Source: an uncultured Flavobacteriales bacterium
Lineage (GTDB): Bacteria; Bacteroidota; Bacteroidia; Flavobacteriales; BACL11
Assembly (NCBI GenBank): GCA_949372805.1
Contig: CASIBH010000020.1
Coordinates: 1-56,830 of the forward strand
Reading direction: 5' to 3'
DNA length: 56,830 nucleotides
Each line of letters starts with the position of its first letter. The stretch's first letter is position 1. A program made the position numbers and the translations under genes. The notes under the pieces were generated by a model that was not told the origin of the DNA, did not search any database, and saw nothing but the letters and a program-made list of their open reading frames with translations. Positions 45,566 through 55,157 of the stretch are shown piece after piece.

Positions 45566-47314
45566 TTTCATTAAATATGGAATTCTAGCTTGAATTCTAT
45601 CTTCTTTCTTTAATTGCTTTAGATTTTTAATTTGCTGATATTTTAAAAATCCAAAACCATCAAATAATATTTTTGATATTTTCATTTCAGCGAAATCATT
45701 TACTAATGTAGTAAGAGGATCTTTTTTCTTTGGTAATGAAATAATTCTAAATTCTTCAATTTTAGCTAAATCTCCTGCTATTTCAATAGCTTTTTCAATT
45801 CCTCCGTAAACATCAACTAAGCCAATACTTTTGGCATCATTACCAGACCAAATCCTACCTTGCCCAATTTCATCAACTGCATCTGTTGTCATGTTTCTTC
45901 CTTCTGCAACTCTGGAAAGAAATACTTCATATATTTCTTCAACACCTTCTTGGATTTTATTTTTTTCAAATAATGATAATTTTCTACTTATACCCATATC
46001 AGAATATTTATTTGTATTTACAGTATCCATACTTATTCCAAAGTTTTCTTTGTAAAATCTTTTAAGATTTGGAATCATTCCAAAAACCCCAATTGAGCCT
46101 GTTAAGGTTGTTGGGTTAGCAACAATAGTATCAGCGGCACAAGCAATATAATAACCTCCAGATGCAGCGTAATCACCCATAGAAACAACAAATGGTTTCT
46201 CTTTTTTTGCAAGAATAGTTTCTCTCCACATAACATCAGAAGCAAGTGCACTTCCACCTCCTGAATTAATTCTTAAAACTATTGCCTTTACATTTTTATC
46301 TTCTCTAGCTTGTTTAATAGCTTTACTTGTTGTTATAGATCCAATTGTCTCAGTATTTCCTTTTCCAGATATGATGTCTCCATTAGCATAAATAATAGCA
46401 ATTTTATTTCTACTTATTTTTTTATCATCTATTTTTATCTTACTATAATTACTTAGAGAAATGAAATTTATTTTTTCAACCTCAAAAATAATTTTCATTT
46501 TATCAATTACTTGATCTTCATATAACACATCATCTACATAGCCAAGATCTTTACAAATGCTAGCAGTTGTAAGTTTCAGTTGGTCAGCATCTGATTGAAC
46601 TTGCTCTAAAGTTAATTTTCGTTGACTGGCTATACTGTCAAAAATATTTTCTGAGAAACTATTTAAAAGTTTTTCAAGTTGGGCTCTGTTGGCATCACTC
46701 ATTTTTTCTAAAATAAATGGTTCCACTGCACTTTTAAATTTTCCAACTTTAAAAATCTGGATATCAATATTTAATTTTTCTAGCATCTCTTTAAAAAACA
46801 TTAATGTTGCAGTTAATCCTTGATGAGTGATTGTTCCTAGAGGATTTAGAAATACCTTATTTGATACAGATGATAAATAATATCCTTTAGATGAGTACAT
46901 CTCATTATATGAAATAATCTGCTTACCAGATTGTTTGAATTCTAAAAGTTTATTTCTTATTTCTTCTGTTTTGGACAAACCTGCATTTATAAATGGGCTA
47001 TTTATATATATTCCATTAATTTTTGAATCATTTTTTGCTTTTTCAATATTATCAAGAATTTGTTTAAGCTCAATTTGTTTTTTTGGCTCAGGATTCATGA
47101 AGTTTAAATCATCAAAAGGATTTCCAGAAGATCTCTCTACAACTTCTTTTGATAAATCAATTTTAAGAATAGTATTATCTTTTAGTTTGGGTGTTTTCTC
47201 TGTGAAACTTGATGATAGAAAGCTTACGGCACCAATAAATAGCATTAGAATAATAGCTAAGCCAAATACTAAACCTAAAATAGTTGATAAGATATTCTTG
47301 AAAAAGTTTTTCAT
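45557..47314 (-). CDS. sppA: Signal peptide peptidase SppA, 67K type
   Basis: This 585-residue membrane-anchored serine protease degrades cleaved signal peptides. The ATG at 47314 gives the N-terminal anchor (about residues 8-36). There are two tandem SppA domains. The catalytic Lys is K194 in GKFKSAVEPF and the Ser is S385 in MGDYAASGGYYI, matching the Lys/Ser dyad of the E. coli 67K enzyme. RINSGGGSALASD and TLTGSIGVFG are also intact. It is a single gene between convergent DUF2797 and divergent folK. Confidence 0.96.
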   Translation of the reverse strand: MKNFFKNILSTILGLVFGLAIILMLFIGAVSFLSSSFTEKTPKLKDNTILKIDLSKEVVERSSGNPFDDLNFMNPEPKKQIELKQILDNIEKAKNDSKINGIYINSPFINAGLSKTEEIRNKLLEFKQSGKQIISYNEMYSSKGYYLSSVSNKVFLNPLGTITHQGLTATLMFFKEMLEKLNIDIQIFKVGKFKSAVEPFILEKMSDANRAQLEKLLNSFSENIFDSIASQRKLTLEQVQSDADQLKLTTASICKDLGYVDDVLYEDQVIDKMKIIFEVEKINFISLSNYSKIKIDDKKISRNKIAIIYANGDIISGKGNTETIGSITTSKAIKQAREDKNVKAIVLRINSGGGSALASDVMWRETILAKKEKPFVVSMGDYAASGGYYIACAADTIVANPTTLTGSIGVFGMIPNLKRFYKENFGISMDTVNTNKYSDMGISRKLSLFEKNKIQEGVEEIYEVFLSRVAEGRNMTTDAVDEIGQGRIWSGNDAKSIGLVDVYGGIEKAIEIAGDLAKIEEFRIISLPKKKDPLTTLVNDFAEMKISKILFDGFGFLKYQQIKNLKQLKKEDRIQARIPYLMKLE

Positions 47315-47461
47315 AATTTTAGTATTAATTTTTGCAAATATTAAAATTTTAATACAATAAACAATGCTATGCATTTATAATTATAATTAAAAAAAAGATA
47401 ATGTCATTTTATCTTTTGTCGAAAGAATTTTATATTGTATTTTTAAATAAAGTATTTTTTT

Positions 47462-47947
47462 ATGAGTTTAGTTTATTTACAATTAGGAAGTAATCTTGGA
47501 GACAGATTAAGTGTTTTAAATACTGCTGTTCAGAAAATTAGTGATCAAATTGGAGAGGTAGTTTTATTATCACAAATTTATCAAAGTTCTCCATGGGGAG
47601 TAGAAGGGCAGAGTGATTTCTTAAATCAGGTTATCTTAATTGATTCAATTCACAGTGCTAAATTAATTTTAGAACTTATATTAAATATTGAGAAAGATCT
47701 TGGAAGAGTAAGAATAGAAAAGTGGGGTGAAAGAGTAATTGATATTGATATATTGTTTTATAATGATGAAATAATAGAAGCTTCGGATTTATGTATTCCA
47801 CATAAATATATTTCAAAAAGAAAATTTGTTTTAGATCCTTTAAATGAAATTGCTCCAAATTTTATTCATCCAAAATATGATAAATCAATCGCTCAATTGC
47901 TTGAAGAATGTCTAGATGAAGAAAGTGTTACTATTTATGAAGTATAA
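47462..47947 (+). CDS. folK: 2-amino-4-hydroxy-6-hydroxymethyldihydropteridine pyrophosphokinase
   Basis: This 161-residue enzyme of folate synthesis transfers pyrophosphate from ATP to the pterin alcohol. Signature segments are YLQLGSNLGDR, SPWGVEGQSDFLNQV, and LGRVRIEKWGERVIDIDIL with the two metal-binding Asp. FolA, the last step of the pathway, is elsewhere in the window. Its stop overlaps the start of the next gene by 11 bases, indicating coupling. Confidence 0.96.
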   Translation: MSLVYLQLGSNLGDRLSVLNTAVQKISDQIGEVVLLSQIYQSSPWGVEGQSDFLNQVILIDSIHSAKLILELILNIEKDLGRVRIEKWGERVIDIDILFYNDEIIEASDLCIPHKYISKRKFVLDPLNEIAPNFIHPKYDKSIAQLLEECLDEESVTIYEV

Positions 47948-48572
47948 ATTTATTTCAATTGAGGGGAATATTGGCGCCGGTAAAACTTCATTAGCAACCA
48001 AAATATCACAAGATTTTAACTCTGATTTAATTTTAGAATCATTTGCTGAAAATCCATTTTTACCAAGTTTTTATAAAGAGCCTGAAAAATATGCTTTTTC
48101 TTTAGAGCTTTTTTTTATGGCTGAAAGATATAGTCAACTAAAAAGTAAATCAAATCAAAATTTATTTCTAAAATCTACTGTTTCGGACTACTTTTTTATG
48201 AAATCAAAACTGTTTGCAAAAAATAATCTTAATAATGTTGAGCAGGATCTTTTTAATAGGTTATTCGATATAATGATGAACTCAATGCCAAAACCAGATA
48301 TACTAATATATTTGTTTTCAGATATAAAGCGACTACAAGACAATATTAAAAAAAGGAATAGAGAGTTTGAACAGAATATTTCTGATGAGTACCTACAAAA
48401 CATTCAAGATAGGTATTTAGATTTTCTAAAAAAACAGCAAAATTTCCCAGCGCTAATTATCGATGTTACAAATTGTGATTTTGTAAATAAAGAAAGTGAC
48501 TATAAAAAAATACGGGATTTATTAACATCTAATTACCCAATTGGTCTAACAAAAATTAATCTTTTTAATTAA
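47937..48572 (+). CDS. Deoxynucleoside kinase-like protein, second copy
   Basis: This 211-residue P-loop kinase starts at ATG 47937 (MKYKFISIEGNIGAGKTSLA), with Walker A GNIGAGKT. The substrate Glu region (LESFAENPFLPSFYKEPEKY) and lid KKRNREFEQNI are conserved. The usual DRS/ERS catalytic motif is replaced by LKSTVSDYFFMKSKLFA, which sets it apart from the copy at 42515. It overlaps folK by 11 bases. Salvage kinase activity is likely, but its substrate may differ from that of the other copy. Confidence 0.88.
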   Translation: MKYKFISIEGNIGAGKTSLATKISQDFNSDLILESFAENPFLPSFYKEPEKYAFSLELFFMAERYSQLKSKSNQNLFLKSTVSDYFFMKSKLFAKNNLNNVEQDLFNRLFDIMMNSMPKPDILIYLFSDIKRLQDNIKKRNREFEQNISDEYLQNIQDRYLDFLKKQQNFPALIIDVTNCDFVNKESDYKKIRDLLTSNYPIGLTKINLFN

Positions 48573-50185
48573 TTTAATAAATTTTGAAAATCAGTATTTT
48601 CTTTAAATTTTATAAATTCTAAATCCATAGATGCTTCGTTTTTGTATTTACTATCTAAATCAATAGCAGATTTTAAATACTTAATTACTAAGTTGCTATT
48701 TCCTGATCTTGCAGATGAGATTGCATTTAAGTAGTCACATGCTGCTGTCTTTTCATTACATAGTGAGTTGTTACCATTTAAGATTTTAGCAAGTGCAGCA
48801 TTATGAGATTTTTTGTTTTTAAAGTATCTACTTGCTTTTTTGTAATCACCTTTTCTTATACTTAATAGTGCTTGGTTTTCTTCTGAGCTCTTACACTTGT
48901 TAAAGTAGTTTTGTGCCTTAGTATACTGCCCTTTCCATGCAGCTACTACTCCAAGATTATTTTTAATTTCATCACTTTCTTTAGATAACTTTTCTGCTTT
49001 AGAAAGATGTTGATACGCTTTGTCCAAATCATTATTATTTAAATGAATCGTTGCTATGTTATTTAAACCTTTCCAATTATTATGTATTTGTACAGCTTTA
49101 TTGTAAATGTCAATTTTGTTTTTCTCTTCAGTGGAAAGTGAAGCAGCATGAAGAAGTTCTTTAAGGCTAAGCTCATTTGGAGATGAGTTAGCAAGCACAC
49201 TGATTGTTGAGTCAGATTTTTTTGGTTGATATGATCTTACAGTTATTTGAGCTTTTCTTAGCTGAGGTAAAACATTTTTTTCAATTGCATCATAAATCTC
49301 AGCCATATCTCTTATTGCACGTTCTCGAAGTTCTAAATCTTCCACAGAATTAACAATTTTTGTTATTCTTCTTTTATCTTTTATTTCAGACTTTCTCATT
49401 AATTCATTAAAACCCTCCCAATCTTCTCCTTCAGATTTTTCAACATAAAGTTCATTATTTGATGCACCATCTAGTTTTACTTTTTTCAAAAGTCGTTTCG
49501 CATACTTTAGAGTGCTTGCAGCTCTTTTGTCTGATACATTGTCATTAAGATTAACAGATCCCTCTGGAGAAGCAAATGATTTAACCTCAATTGAGTGAGT
49601 TTTGTTGCCTAGTTTTGCAAATTCTTCAAGTTTCTCTAAGTCACTATTACTCTTTTCAGTAGATCTAATATTACTAGCATTAACTAGAAAATAAATTGTT
49701 GCTGTCTCCTCAAGTATTGTTTCATATTCATACTCACTATTTGCATCAAGGATATTTTCAGTATTTTCTATTCTTTTAGATGTAGCTAACACGCCACTAG
49801 CAATTTTTTTTGCTGGAAAAACAGCTTCTTTATCTTTACTTTTTCCAGTTGCCCTAAGCTCTAGCTCTGAATTTAGCATTTCATCAGAATAATTTATTTT
49901 ATCTTGGTACGAAAAGCTTCCTCCGTTAGCATAAAAGATTGTTGCCTCCCCTCCAATTGCGGATTCCCCTTGAACAGTAATTGTTTTAAACTCTGCTTCT
50001 CCACCATCAAAGACAAGAACAGGAGTAAAGTCTATTGTAGCATTTTTTGCAAAATATTTTTCAGGAAAATTAGCATCAATCGTTAATCCTACTTTGTCCC
50101 CATGAACTTGTAGTGTACTTGGAGTTACATTTATATTGACAGTCTCATATTTACTAGACATAGTTGATAATCCACAAGAAGACAT
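48569..50185 (-). CDS. OmpA-like/TPR lipoprotein, signal peptide interrupted by a frameshift
   Basis: 538 residues are intact from ATG 50185. The natural start is probably ATG at 50229-50231. In that reading a single extra base near 50219-50227 breaks the frame, and removing one T would give a normal lipoprotein signal ending LLFMSSCG. The protein has an N-terminal beta-rich region (about 15-150), an OmpA-like peptidoglycan-binding segment (about 195-240, SFASPEGSVNLNDNVSDKRA) and C-terminal TPR repeats (about 355-500). Such proteins tether the envelope or assist gliding/secretion machinery. The exact role is unknown. It converges with the dNK-like gene by 4 bases. Confidence 0.8.
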   Translation of the reverse strand: MSSCGLSTMSSKYETVNINVTPSTLQVHGDKVGLTIDANFPEKYFAKNATIDFTPVLVFDGGEAEFKTITVQGESAIGGEATIFYANGGSFSYQDKINYSDEMLNSELELRATGKSKDKEAVFPAKKIASGVLATSKRIENTENILDANSEYEYETILEETATIYFLVNASNIRSTEKSNSDLEKLEEFAKLGNKTHSIEVKSFASPEGSVNLNDNVSDKRAASTLKYAKRLLKKVKLDGASNNELYVEKSEGEDWEGFNELMRKSEIKDKRRITKIVNSVEDLELRERAIRDMAEIYDAIEKNVLPQLRKAQITVRSYQPKKSDSTISVLANSSPNELSLKELLHAASLSTEEKNKIDIYNKAVQIHNNWKGLNNIATIHLNNNDLDKAYQHLSKAEKLSKESDEIKNNLGVVAAWKGQYTKAQNYFNKCKSSEENQALLSIRKGDYKKASRYFKNKKSHNAALAKILNGNNSLCNEKTAACDYLNAISSARSGNSNLVIKYLKSAIDLDSKYKNEASMDLEFIKFKENTDFQNLLN

Positions 50186-50370
50186 AAATAATAAGATACT
50201 GGCTAAGATTGAAATTTTTGAAAGTACTCATTTGAATTTAATTTAATTATTAGTTCTAACTAATACAAAGATAAGAAAATTTAGCTTTTACATTCATTAT
50301 AAATTCGCTGTTAATTTAAATAAATTTTTTGGACTTATGTTATTATGTTTTTAATTTAAAAATATTTTTT

Positions 50371-50905
50371 TCACATATTAGACTTTTCCATAATTACTAG
50401 TCCAGCACTTACAGAAATATTAAGAGAATGCTTTAGTTCCCCATTGTGTGGATTTCAATAGTTTCATCACACATATCTACAATTTTTTGCTCTACACCAT
50501 GAATCTCATGGCCAAAAATTAAATGCAATAGGTTTATCATGCTTGAAAATTTTGTAAGACGTGTTGAATTTCTCAACTTGCTCTACACTGCAACTAATAT
50601 CATACCCCTCTTTTTTTAAAATATTCAACAGCCTCAGTAGTAGTTTCCTTGATGTACTCCCAATCAACAGATTCTAGTTGAGCCTAGTGCAGATTTTCGA
50701 ATGTCATTACTTGGTGGGGTTGACGAGTTATTCCGCACAGAATAAATTTTCTTTATAAGAAAGGCGTCTGATGTTCGGAAAATTGAACCAACATTATAAG
50801 CGCTTCTGACATTATCCAAGATCAATGATAATAGGTCTTTTTCTAGTTCATTTTAAACTCTTCAATTGTTATTCTTTGTAATTCATTGTTTTTTAACTTT
50901 CTCAT
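50371..50905 (-). pseudogene. TrmH/SpoU-family RNA methyltransferase, frameshifted
   Basis: Read in shifting frames, the minus strand gives a full-length SpoU-type methyltransferase of about 175 residues: MRKLKNNELQRITIEEFK, then LDNVRSAYNVGSIFRTSDAF (motif 1), IRKSALG, SVDWEYIKETT, ALIFG-like IFGHEIHGVEQKIVD (motif 2) and KHSLNISVSAGLVIMEK (motif 3). The family methylates the 2'-O of ribose in tRNA or rRNA using SAM. At least four single-base indels break it, yet every motif is intact. This fits sequence errors as well as a recent pseudogene. It is divergent from mutS. Confidence 0.8.
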
Positions 50906-50939
50906 CTATTATATTTGTTGCTAAATTAAATAATAAATT

Positions 50940-53568
50940 TTGAGTTCAGAAAAAAATAAAGAAACTAGAGTTACTCCTTTAATGAAGCAGTATAATAGCT
51001 ATAAAAGCAAAGTATCCAGATGCTTTGATTATTATTCGAGTTGGAGATTTTTATGAAACATTTGGTTCAGATGCTATACATGCTTCAAAAATCCTATAAT
51101 ATTATTTTGACACGTCTAGAGCCAATGGCTGGTTCTAGAATTGAACTTGCTGGCTTTCCTCATCATTCTTTAGATACATTATTTACCTAAATTGGTTAGA
51201 GCTGGATCATAGAGTTGCTATTTGTGATCAACTTGGAAGATCCAAAGCATACAAAAAAAATAGTTAAAAGAGGTGTTACTGAGTTGGTTACGCCAGGCGT
51301 TTCATATAATAATTTAACATTGGATAGTAAAAAAAATAATTTTCTATGCATCTATTTTTTTAGGTAAATGAACAATTAGGAGTTTCATTTTTAGATATTT
51401 CTACTGGAGAGTTTTTAGTTTCAGAAGGGAATACTGAGTATGCAGTAACAAGTTAATACAATCTTTCAGTCCTTCGGAGTAATTTATTTCAAAAAAGTTA
51501 AAGAGAAAAAATTTGAAAATGATTTTGGAATACATGGTTTTACTTTTGCAATTGATGATTGGGCATATAAATTGATTATGCTAATGAATTATCTAAGTAA
51601 TCAATTTGCAACAAAATCTCTTAAAAGGTTTTGGTATTAGTGATTTACAATGAAGCACGTTGTGCTGCAGGAGTTGTTCTTCATTATCTTAAAAGAAACT
51701 AAACACAATCAAACCTCACATATTCTTTCAATTTCTAGAATTAATGAAGAGAAGTATTTGTGGATGGATAAGTTTACTATGAGGAACTTAGAGCTATTTT
51801 ATCTCACCAAATAATGGTGCTAAAACAATGTTAGATATTTTAGATTCAACAGAAACCTCAATGGGAGCAAGGATGTTAATGAGATGGCTCGCTTTACCAT
51901 TGAAAAAAATAAATGAAATAAATGAAAGACTTAGATATTGTTGAGTCTATTTAATAGATAATAAGAGTGTTGAACTGTTTTGAAAGAGAATATTTATCAG
52001 ATTGGTGATTTAGAAAGATTAATATCAAAAGTTTCTACACTTCGCATAAATCCTAAAGAAGTTGAGAAACTAAAAGATGCTCTTTATTGCTATTGATCCA
52101 ATAAAGAAAGTTTGTCTAAAATCACATTAAAAATCTTTGAATGATTTGTTATAAAATTAAATCCATTGCTCTCAACTTAGGGATGAAATATGAAAAAGAA
52201 TTACCTGACAATCCTCCTACTAATGTAGATAAGGGAAATGTTATTAATTCAGGCGTAGATTCAGCAATTAGATGAACTTACGGCTAATTAAGAAATCTGG
52301 AAAAGATTTTTTAGATCAAATGCTTGAGAAGAGAAATTGAGAAGACAGGAATATCATCATTAAAGATTTCTTATAATAATGTTTTTGGGTATTATTTGAG
52401 GTGAGAAATATACATAAAGATAAAGTTCCAGAACAATGGATTAGAAAGCAAACTCTTAGTTAATGCTGAGCGATATATTACTGAAGAGCTTAAAGATTAT
52501 GAAGTGAAAATTCTTATCAGCAGAAGAAAAAATTTCAATATTAGCGAAAATGATCTTTTTAGTAAGTTGGTTGATAGTTTCTTAACAGAGTTAAGTTTTG
52601 AAAAATAATGCTCGACTATATTTCTAATTAGATTGTTTGTTATCATTTTCATTAATTTCTAATAAGATATAATTACTCTAAGCCTAATATTAATACTGAC
52701 TTTTCATTAAGATAATTAAAGGAAGACACCCTGTAATTGAACAGCAACTGGAGAGCGCAAAGAATTATATTCCAAATGATATTTTTCTAGATAGAGAAGA
52801 TCAACAAGTTATGATGATAACTGGTCCTAATATGTCTGGTAAATCAGCTTTGCTAAGGCAAACAGCATTGATAGTTTTAATGGCTCAAATAGGATGTTAT
52901 GTTTCTGCAGATAATGCAGATATAGGTTTTGTAGATAAGATTTTCACAAGAGTTGGAGCTTCTGATAATATTTCAATGGGAGAGTCAACTTTTATGGTTG
53001 AAATGAATGAAACAGCAAGTATTCTAAATAACCTAAGTGATAATAGTTTGATTATTTTAGATGAAATAGGTAGAGGGACAAGTACATATGATGGAGTTTC
53101 TATTGCATGGGCAATTGCAGAATATATACATGAGCATAAGACTAAAGCAAAAACATTATTTGCCACACATTATCATGAGCTGAATGATATGACTAAACAG
53201 TTTTAGTAGAATAAAAAATTATAATGTTTCAATTAAAGAAACTGAAAAAGATATCATTTTCATTAGAAAACTAAAAGAGGGAGGTAGCAACCATAGTTTT
53301 GGTATTCATGTTGCTAAAATGGCAGGAATGCCTCAAGATGTTGTGTTAAATGCAAATTATTTATTAAAAAAACTGGAATCTTCAGTAGATAAAAAATCTA
53401 TAATACAGCAAAGAAAATGATAAAATTCAACTTAGTTTTTTTGATGTTGAAGACCCAGTGATGAAGAAAATACGTGATATGTTAAATGATTTAGAAATTA
53501 ATAATCTTACACCTATTGAAGCACTCATGAAATTAAATGAAATAAAAAAGCTGACAGGAAATAAGTAA
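50940..53568 (+). pseudogene. mutS: DNA mismatch repair protein MutS, frameshifted
   Basis: The plus strand encodes a complete MutS of about 870 codons when frames are joined: VTPLMKQYNS...IRVGDFYETFG (mismatch-binding Phe-x-Glu motif), [23 protein letters not shown], the clamp and lever domains, then an intact ATPase segment at 52811-53206 with [13 protein letters not shown] (Walker A), [14 protein letters not shown] (Walker B) and [10 protein letters not shown]. It ends at TAA 53566-53568. Around twenty single-base insertions or deletions interrupt it. Codon use matches neighbours and motifs are intact, so consensus error or very recent loss is likely, not old decay. The start is a TTG at 50940 or a corrupted ATG. 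Confidence 0.88.
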
Positions 53569-53614
53569 ATTTGCTTTGAGATATTGATTATTTCATTAAA
53601 TTTGCCGCCTGATT

Positions 53615-53686
53615 GCGAGTGTAGCTCAGGGGTAGAGCATCACCTTGCCAAGGTGGGGGTCGTGGGTTCGAATCCCATCACTCGCT
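53615..53686 (+). tRNA. tRNA-Gly (anticodon GCC)
   Basis: A 72-base tRNA. Acceptor GCGAGTG pairs perfectly with CACTCGC, discriminator T, no encoded CCA. The anticodon loop is CTTGCCAAG with GCC, the T-loop GTTCGAATC. It begins 47 bases after the mutS stop. Confidence 0.98.
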
Positions 53687-53722
53687 CAATTTGTTCTTTA
53701 ATAAAAAATCATTTTATGTCCT

Positions 53723-53808
53723 GCCCGGGTGGTGGAATTGGTAGACACGTTGGACTTAAAATCCAATGAACAGTAATGTTCGTACGGGTTCAAGTCCCGT
53801 CCCGGGTA
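53723..53808 (+). tRNA. tRNA-Leu (anticodon UAA)
   Basis: An 86-base class II tRNA. GCCCGGG pairs with CCCGGGT (first pair G-U), discriminator A, no encoded CCA. The anticodon loop CTTAAAA gives UAA; there is a long variable arm, and the T-loop is GTTCAAGTC. It lies 36 bases after tRNA-Gly, so the two are probably co-transcribed. Confidence 0.98.
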
Positions 53809-53811
53809 CAA

Positions 53812-53841
53812 AAAGCTGAAGAGAAATCTTCGGCTTTTTTG
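53812..53841 (+). terminator. Rho-independent terminator after the tRNA pair
   Basis: AAAGCTGAAGA, loop GAAA, TCTTCGGCTTT followed by a T tract form an 11-bp stem with one G-U pair, 3 bases after tRNA-Leu. Confidence 0.9.
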
Positions 53842-53898
53842 TATTTATACATTTAAGATTAAATAAATTAAATTAAAAAACGTTAATTGTAAAAGAAT

Positions 53899-55116
53899 AT
53901 GAATTTGTTAGATAATTTAAAAAATATTGTTTTTGTTTTATTAGCGTTTACACTTCCAACATCAGTTGCAGTTACTAATATTCTTCTTGTTGTTTTTTTA
54001 CTAGTATGGTTATTAGAAGGCGACTTTATTAGAAAACTTGATGTATTTAAATCTAATAAATGGCTTTGGTCTATTTTAGGTTTAGCAGTAATGTATTTAA
54101 TTGGTTTGTTTTATGGTCACAATCATAATGATGCTAATTATGTAATTCAAAGAGTTAGTCTTGTTTTAATGTTTATTGTTTTTACAACTTCAAAAATTAG
54201 TCAAAATTCTTTTTACTATGCTCTTATATTATTTCTTTTAACTAATTTTTTATCGGCATCAATCTCAATTTTAATTAATAATGATATTATTGAGCCACTA
54301 GGCAATTATATTTCTATAGTTTCAACAGATAGTTCTATTTCTGCTTTTTTAAAATATAACTATCACAATATTCTACTTTCCTTTTCTTGTTTATTGTCAT
54401 TTATGCTATTTCATCTCTCTAAAAATAAATATGCTTTTCTATATTTATTTTTTATTCCTATTTATTGTCTCAGTATTTTTTCAGAAGCTGGTCGTGCCGG
54501 ACAGCTAACATTAAATGTATTTATGTTTTTCTATTTTATTTATTTTTTAAGAAAGAAAATAGTGTATTCAATCTCTATACTTTTGTTTTTAATGCTTGTA
54601 AATTATTCTTCATATAATAATTCAACTATTTTTAAATATAGAGTTGATCATTTAAATCATATTGTGAAAAATAACGGAGAAAAGAAAAATCCCAAATCTA
54701 AAGAAAAAGATATTAGATACTTATTTTTTGAAGAAAGCTTAAGCCTTATAAAAGAGCATCCTTTTTTTGGTTTTGGAACAGGAAGTTTTAGTTCGGTATT
54801 AATTTCAAATACTAATTCAAGTTATGATTTTGAAAAACATAAAACTCCTCATAATAATTTCTTATATGTTATTTTCGAATTAGGAATATTTGGTTTTATG
54901 ATTTTTTTATCAATCTTTTACTATCAAATTAAATATATTGTTAATCGCAGTAATATGAAAATTCATAGTATTATTTTACCAACTTTCTATTTGTTTTTAA
55001 TGCTATTTGACTCTTATTTTTTTATTTTCACAATAACAGTTATGTATATATTTATGTTTAAAATATTTTCTGAGATTGATTTAAATCTTAAGAAAAGTTT
55101 ATTTATTAAACAATAA
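53899..55116 (+). CDS. O-antigen ligase/polymerase family membrane protein
   Basis: This 405-residue inner-membrane protein has about eleven hydrophobic segments. The large extracytoplasmic loop before the last segments contains SLSLIKEHPFFGFGTGSFSS and KTPHNNFLYVIFELGIFGFM, the Wzy_C signature of O-antigen ligases (WaaL) and polymerases. An Arg-rich loop SEAGRAGQLTLNVF precedes it. It likely transfers or polymerises surface glycans, in keeping with kdtA 200 bases downstream. Ligase versus polymerase cannot be told from sequence. Confidence 0.85.
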   Translation: MNLLDNLKNIVFVLLAFTLPTSVAVTNILLVVFLLVWLLEGDFIRKLDVFKSNKWLWSILGLAVMYLIGLFYGHNHNDANYVIQRVSLVLMFIVFTTSKISQNSFYYALILFLLTNFLSASISILINNDIIEPLGNYISIVSTDSSISAFLKYNYHNILLSFSCLLSFMLFHLSKNKYAFLYLFFIPIYCLSIFSEAGRAGQLTLNVFMFFYFIYFLRKKIVYSISILLFLMLVNYSSYNNSTIFKYRVDHLNHIVKNNGEKKNPKSKEKDIRYLFFEESLSLIKEHPFFGFGTGSFSSVLISNTNSSYDFEKHKTPHNNFLYVIFELGIFGFMIFLSIFYYQIKYIVNRSNMKIHSIILPTFYLFLMLFDSYFFIFTITVMYIFMFKIFSEIDLNLKKSLFIKQ

Positions 55117-55157
55117 TTTGACAGTTTTTTTGTTTTGTTTATATAATAAATAGACAT

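Noticed and set aside
52811..53206. Stand-alone 131-residue MutS-like ATPase gene
   Set aside because: It is the longest unbroken piece of the frameshifted mutS. Upstream and downstream sequence continues the same protein in other frames, so it is not an independent gene.
50940..53568. Programmed frameshifting in mutS
   Set aside because: There are about twenty shifts in both directions without slippery sequences, which is incompatible with programmed recoding.
53584..53769. 61-residue plus-strand frame spanning the tRNA pair
   Set aside because: It reads through tRNA-Gly and part of tRNA-Leu. The translation is a by-product of tRNA sequence.
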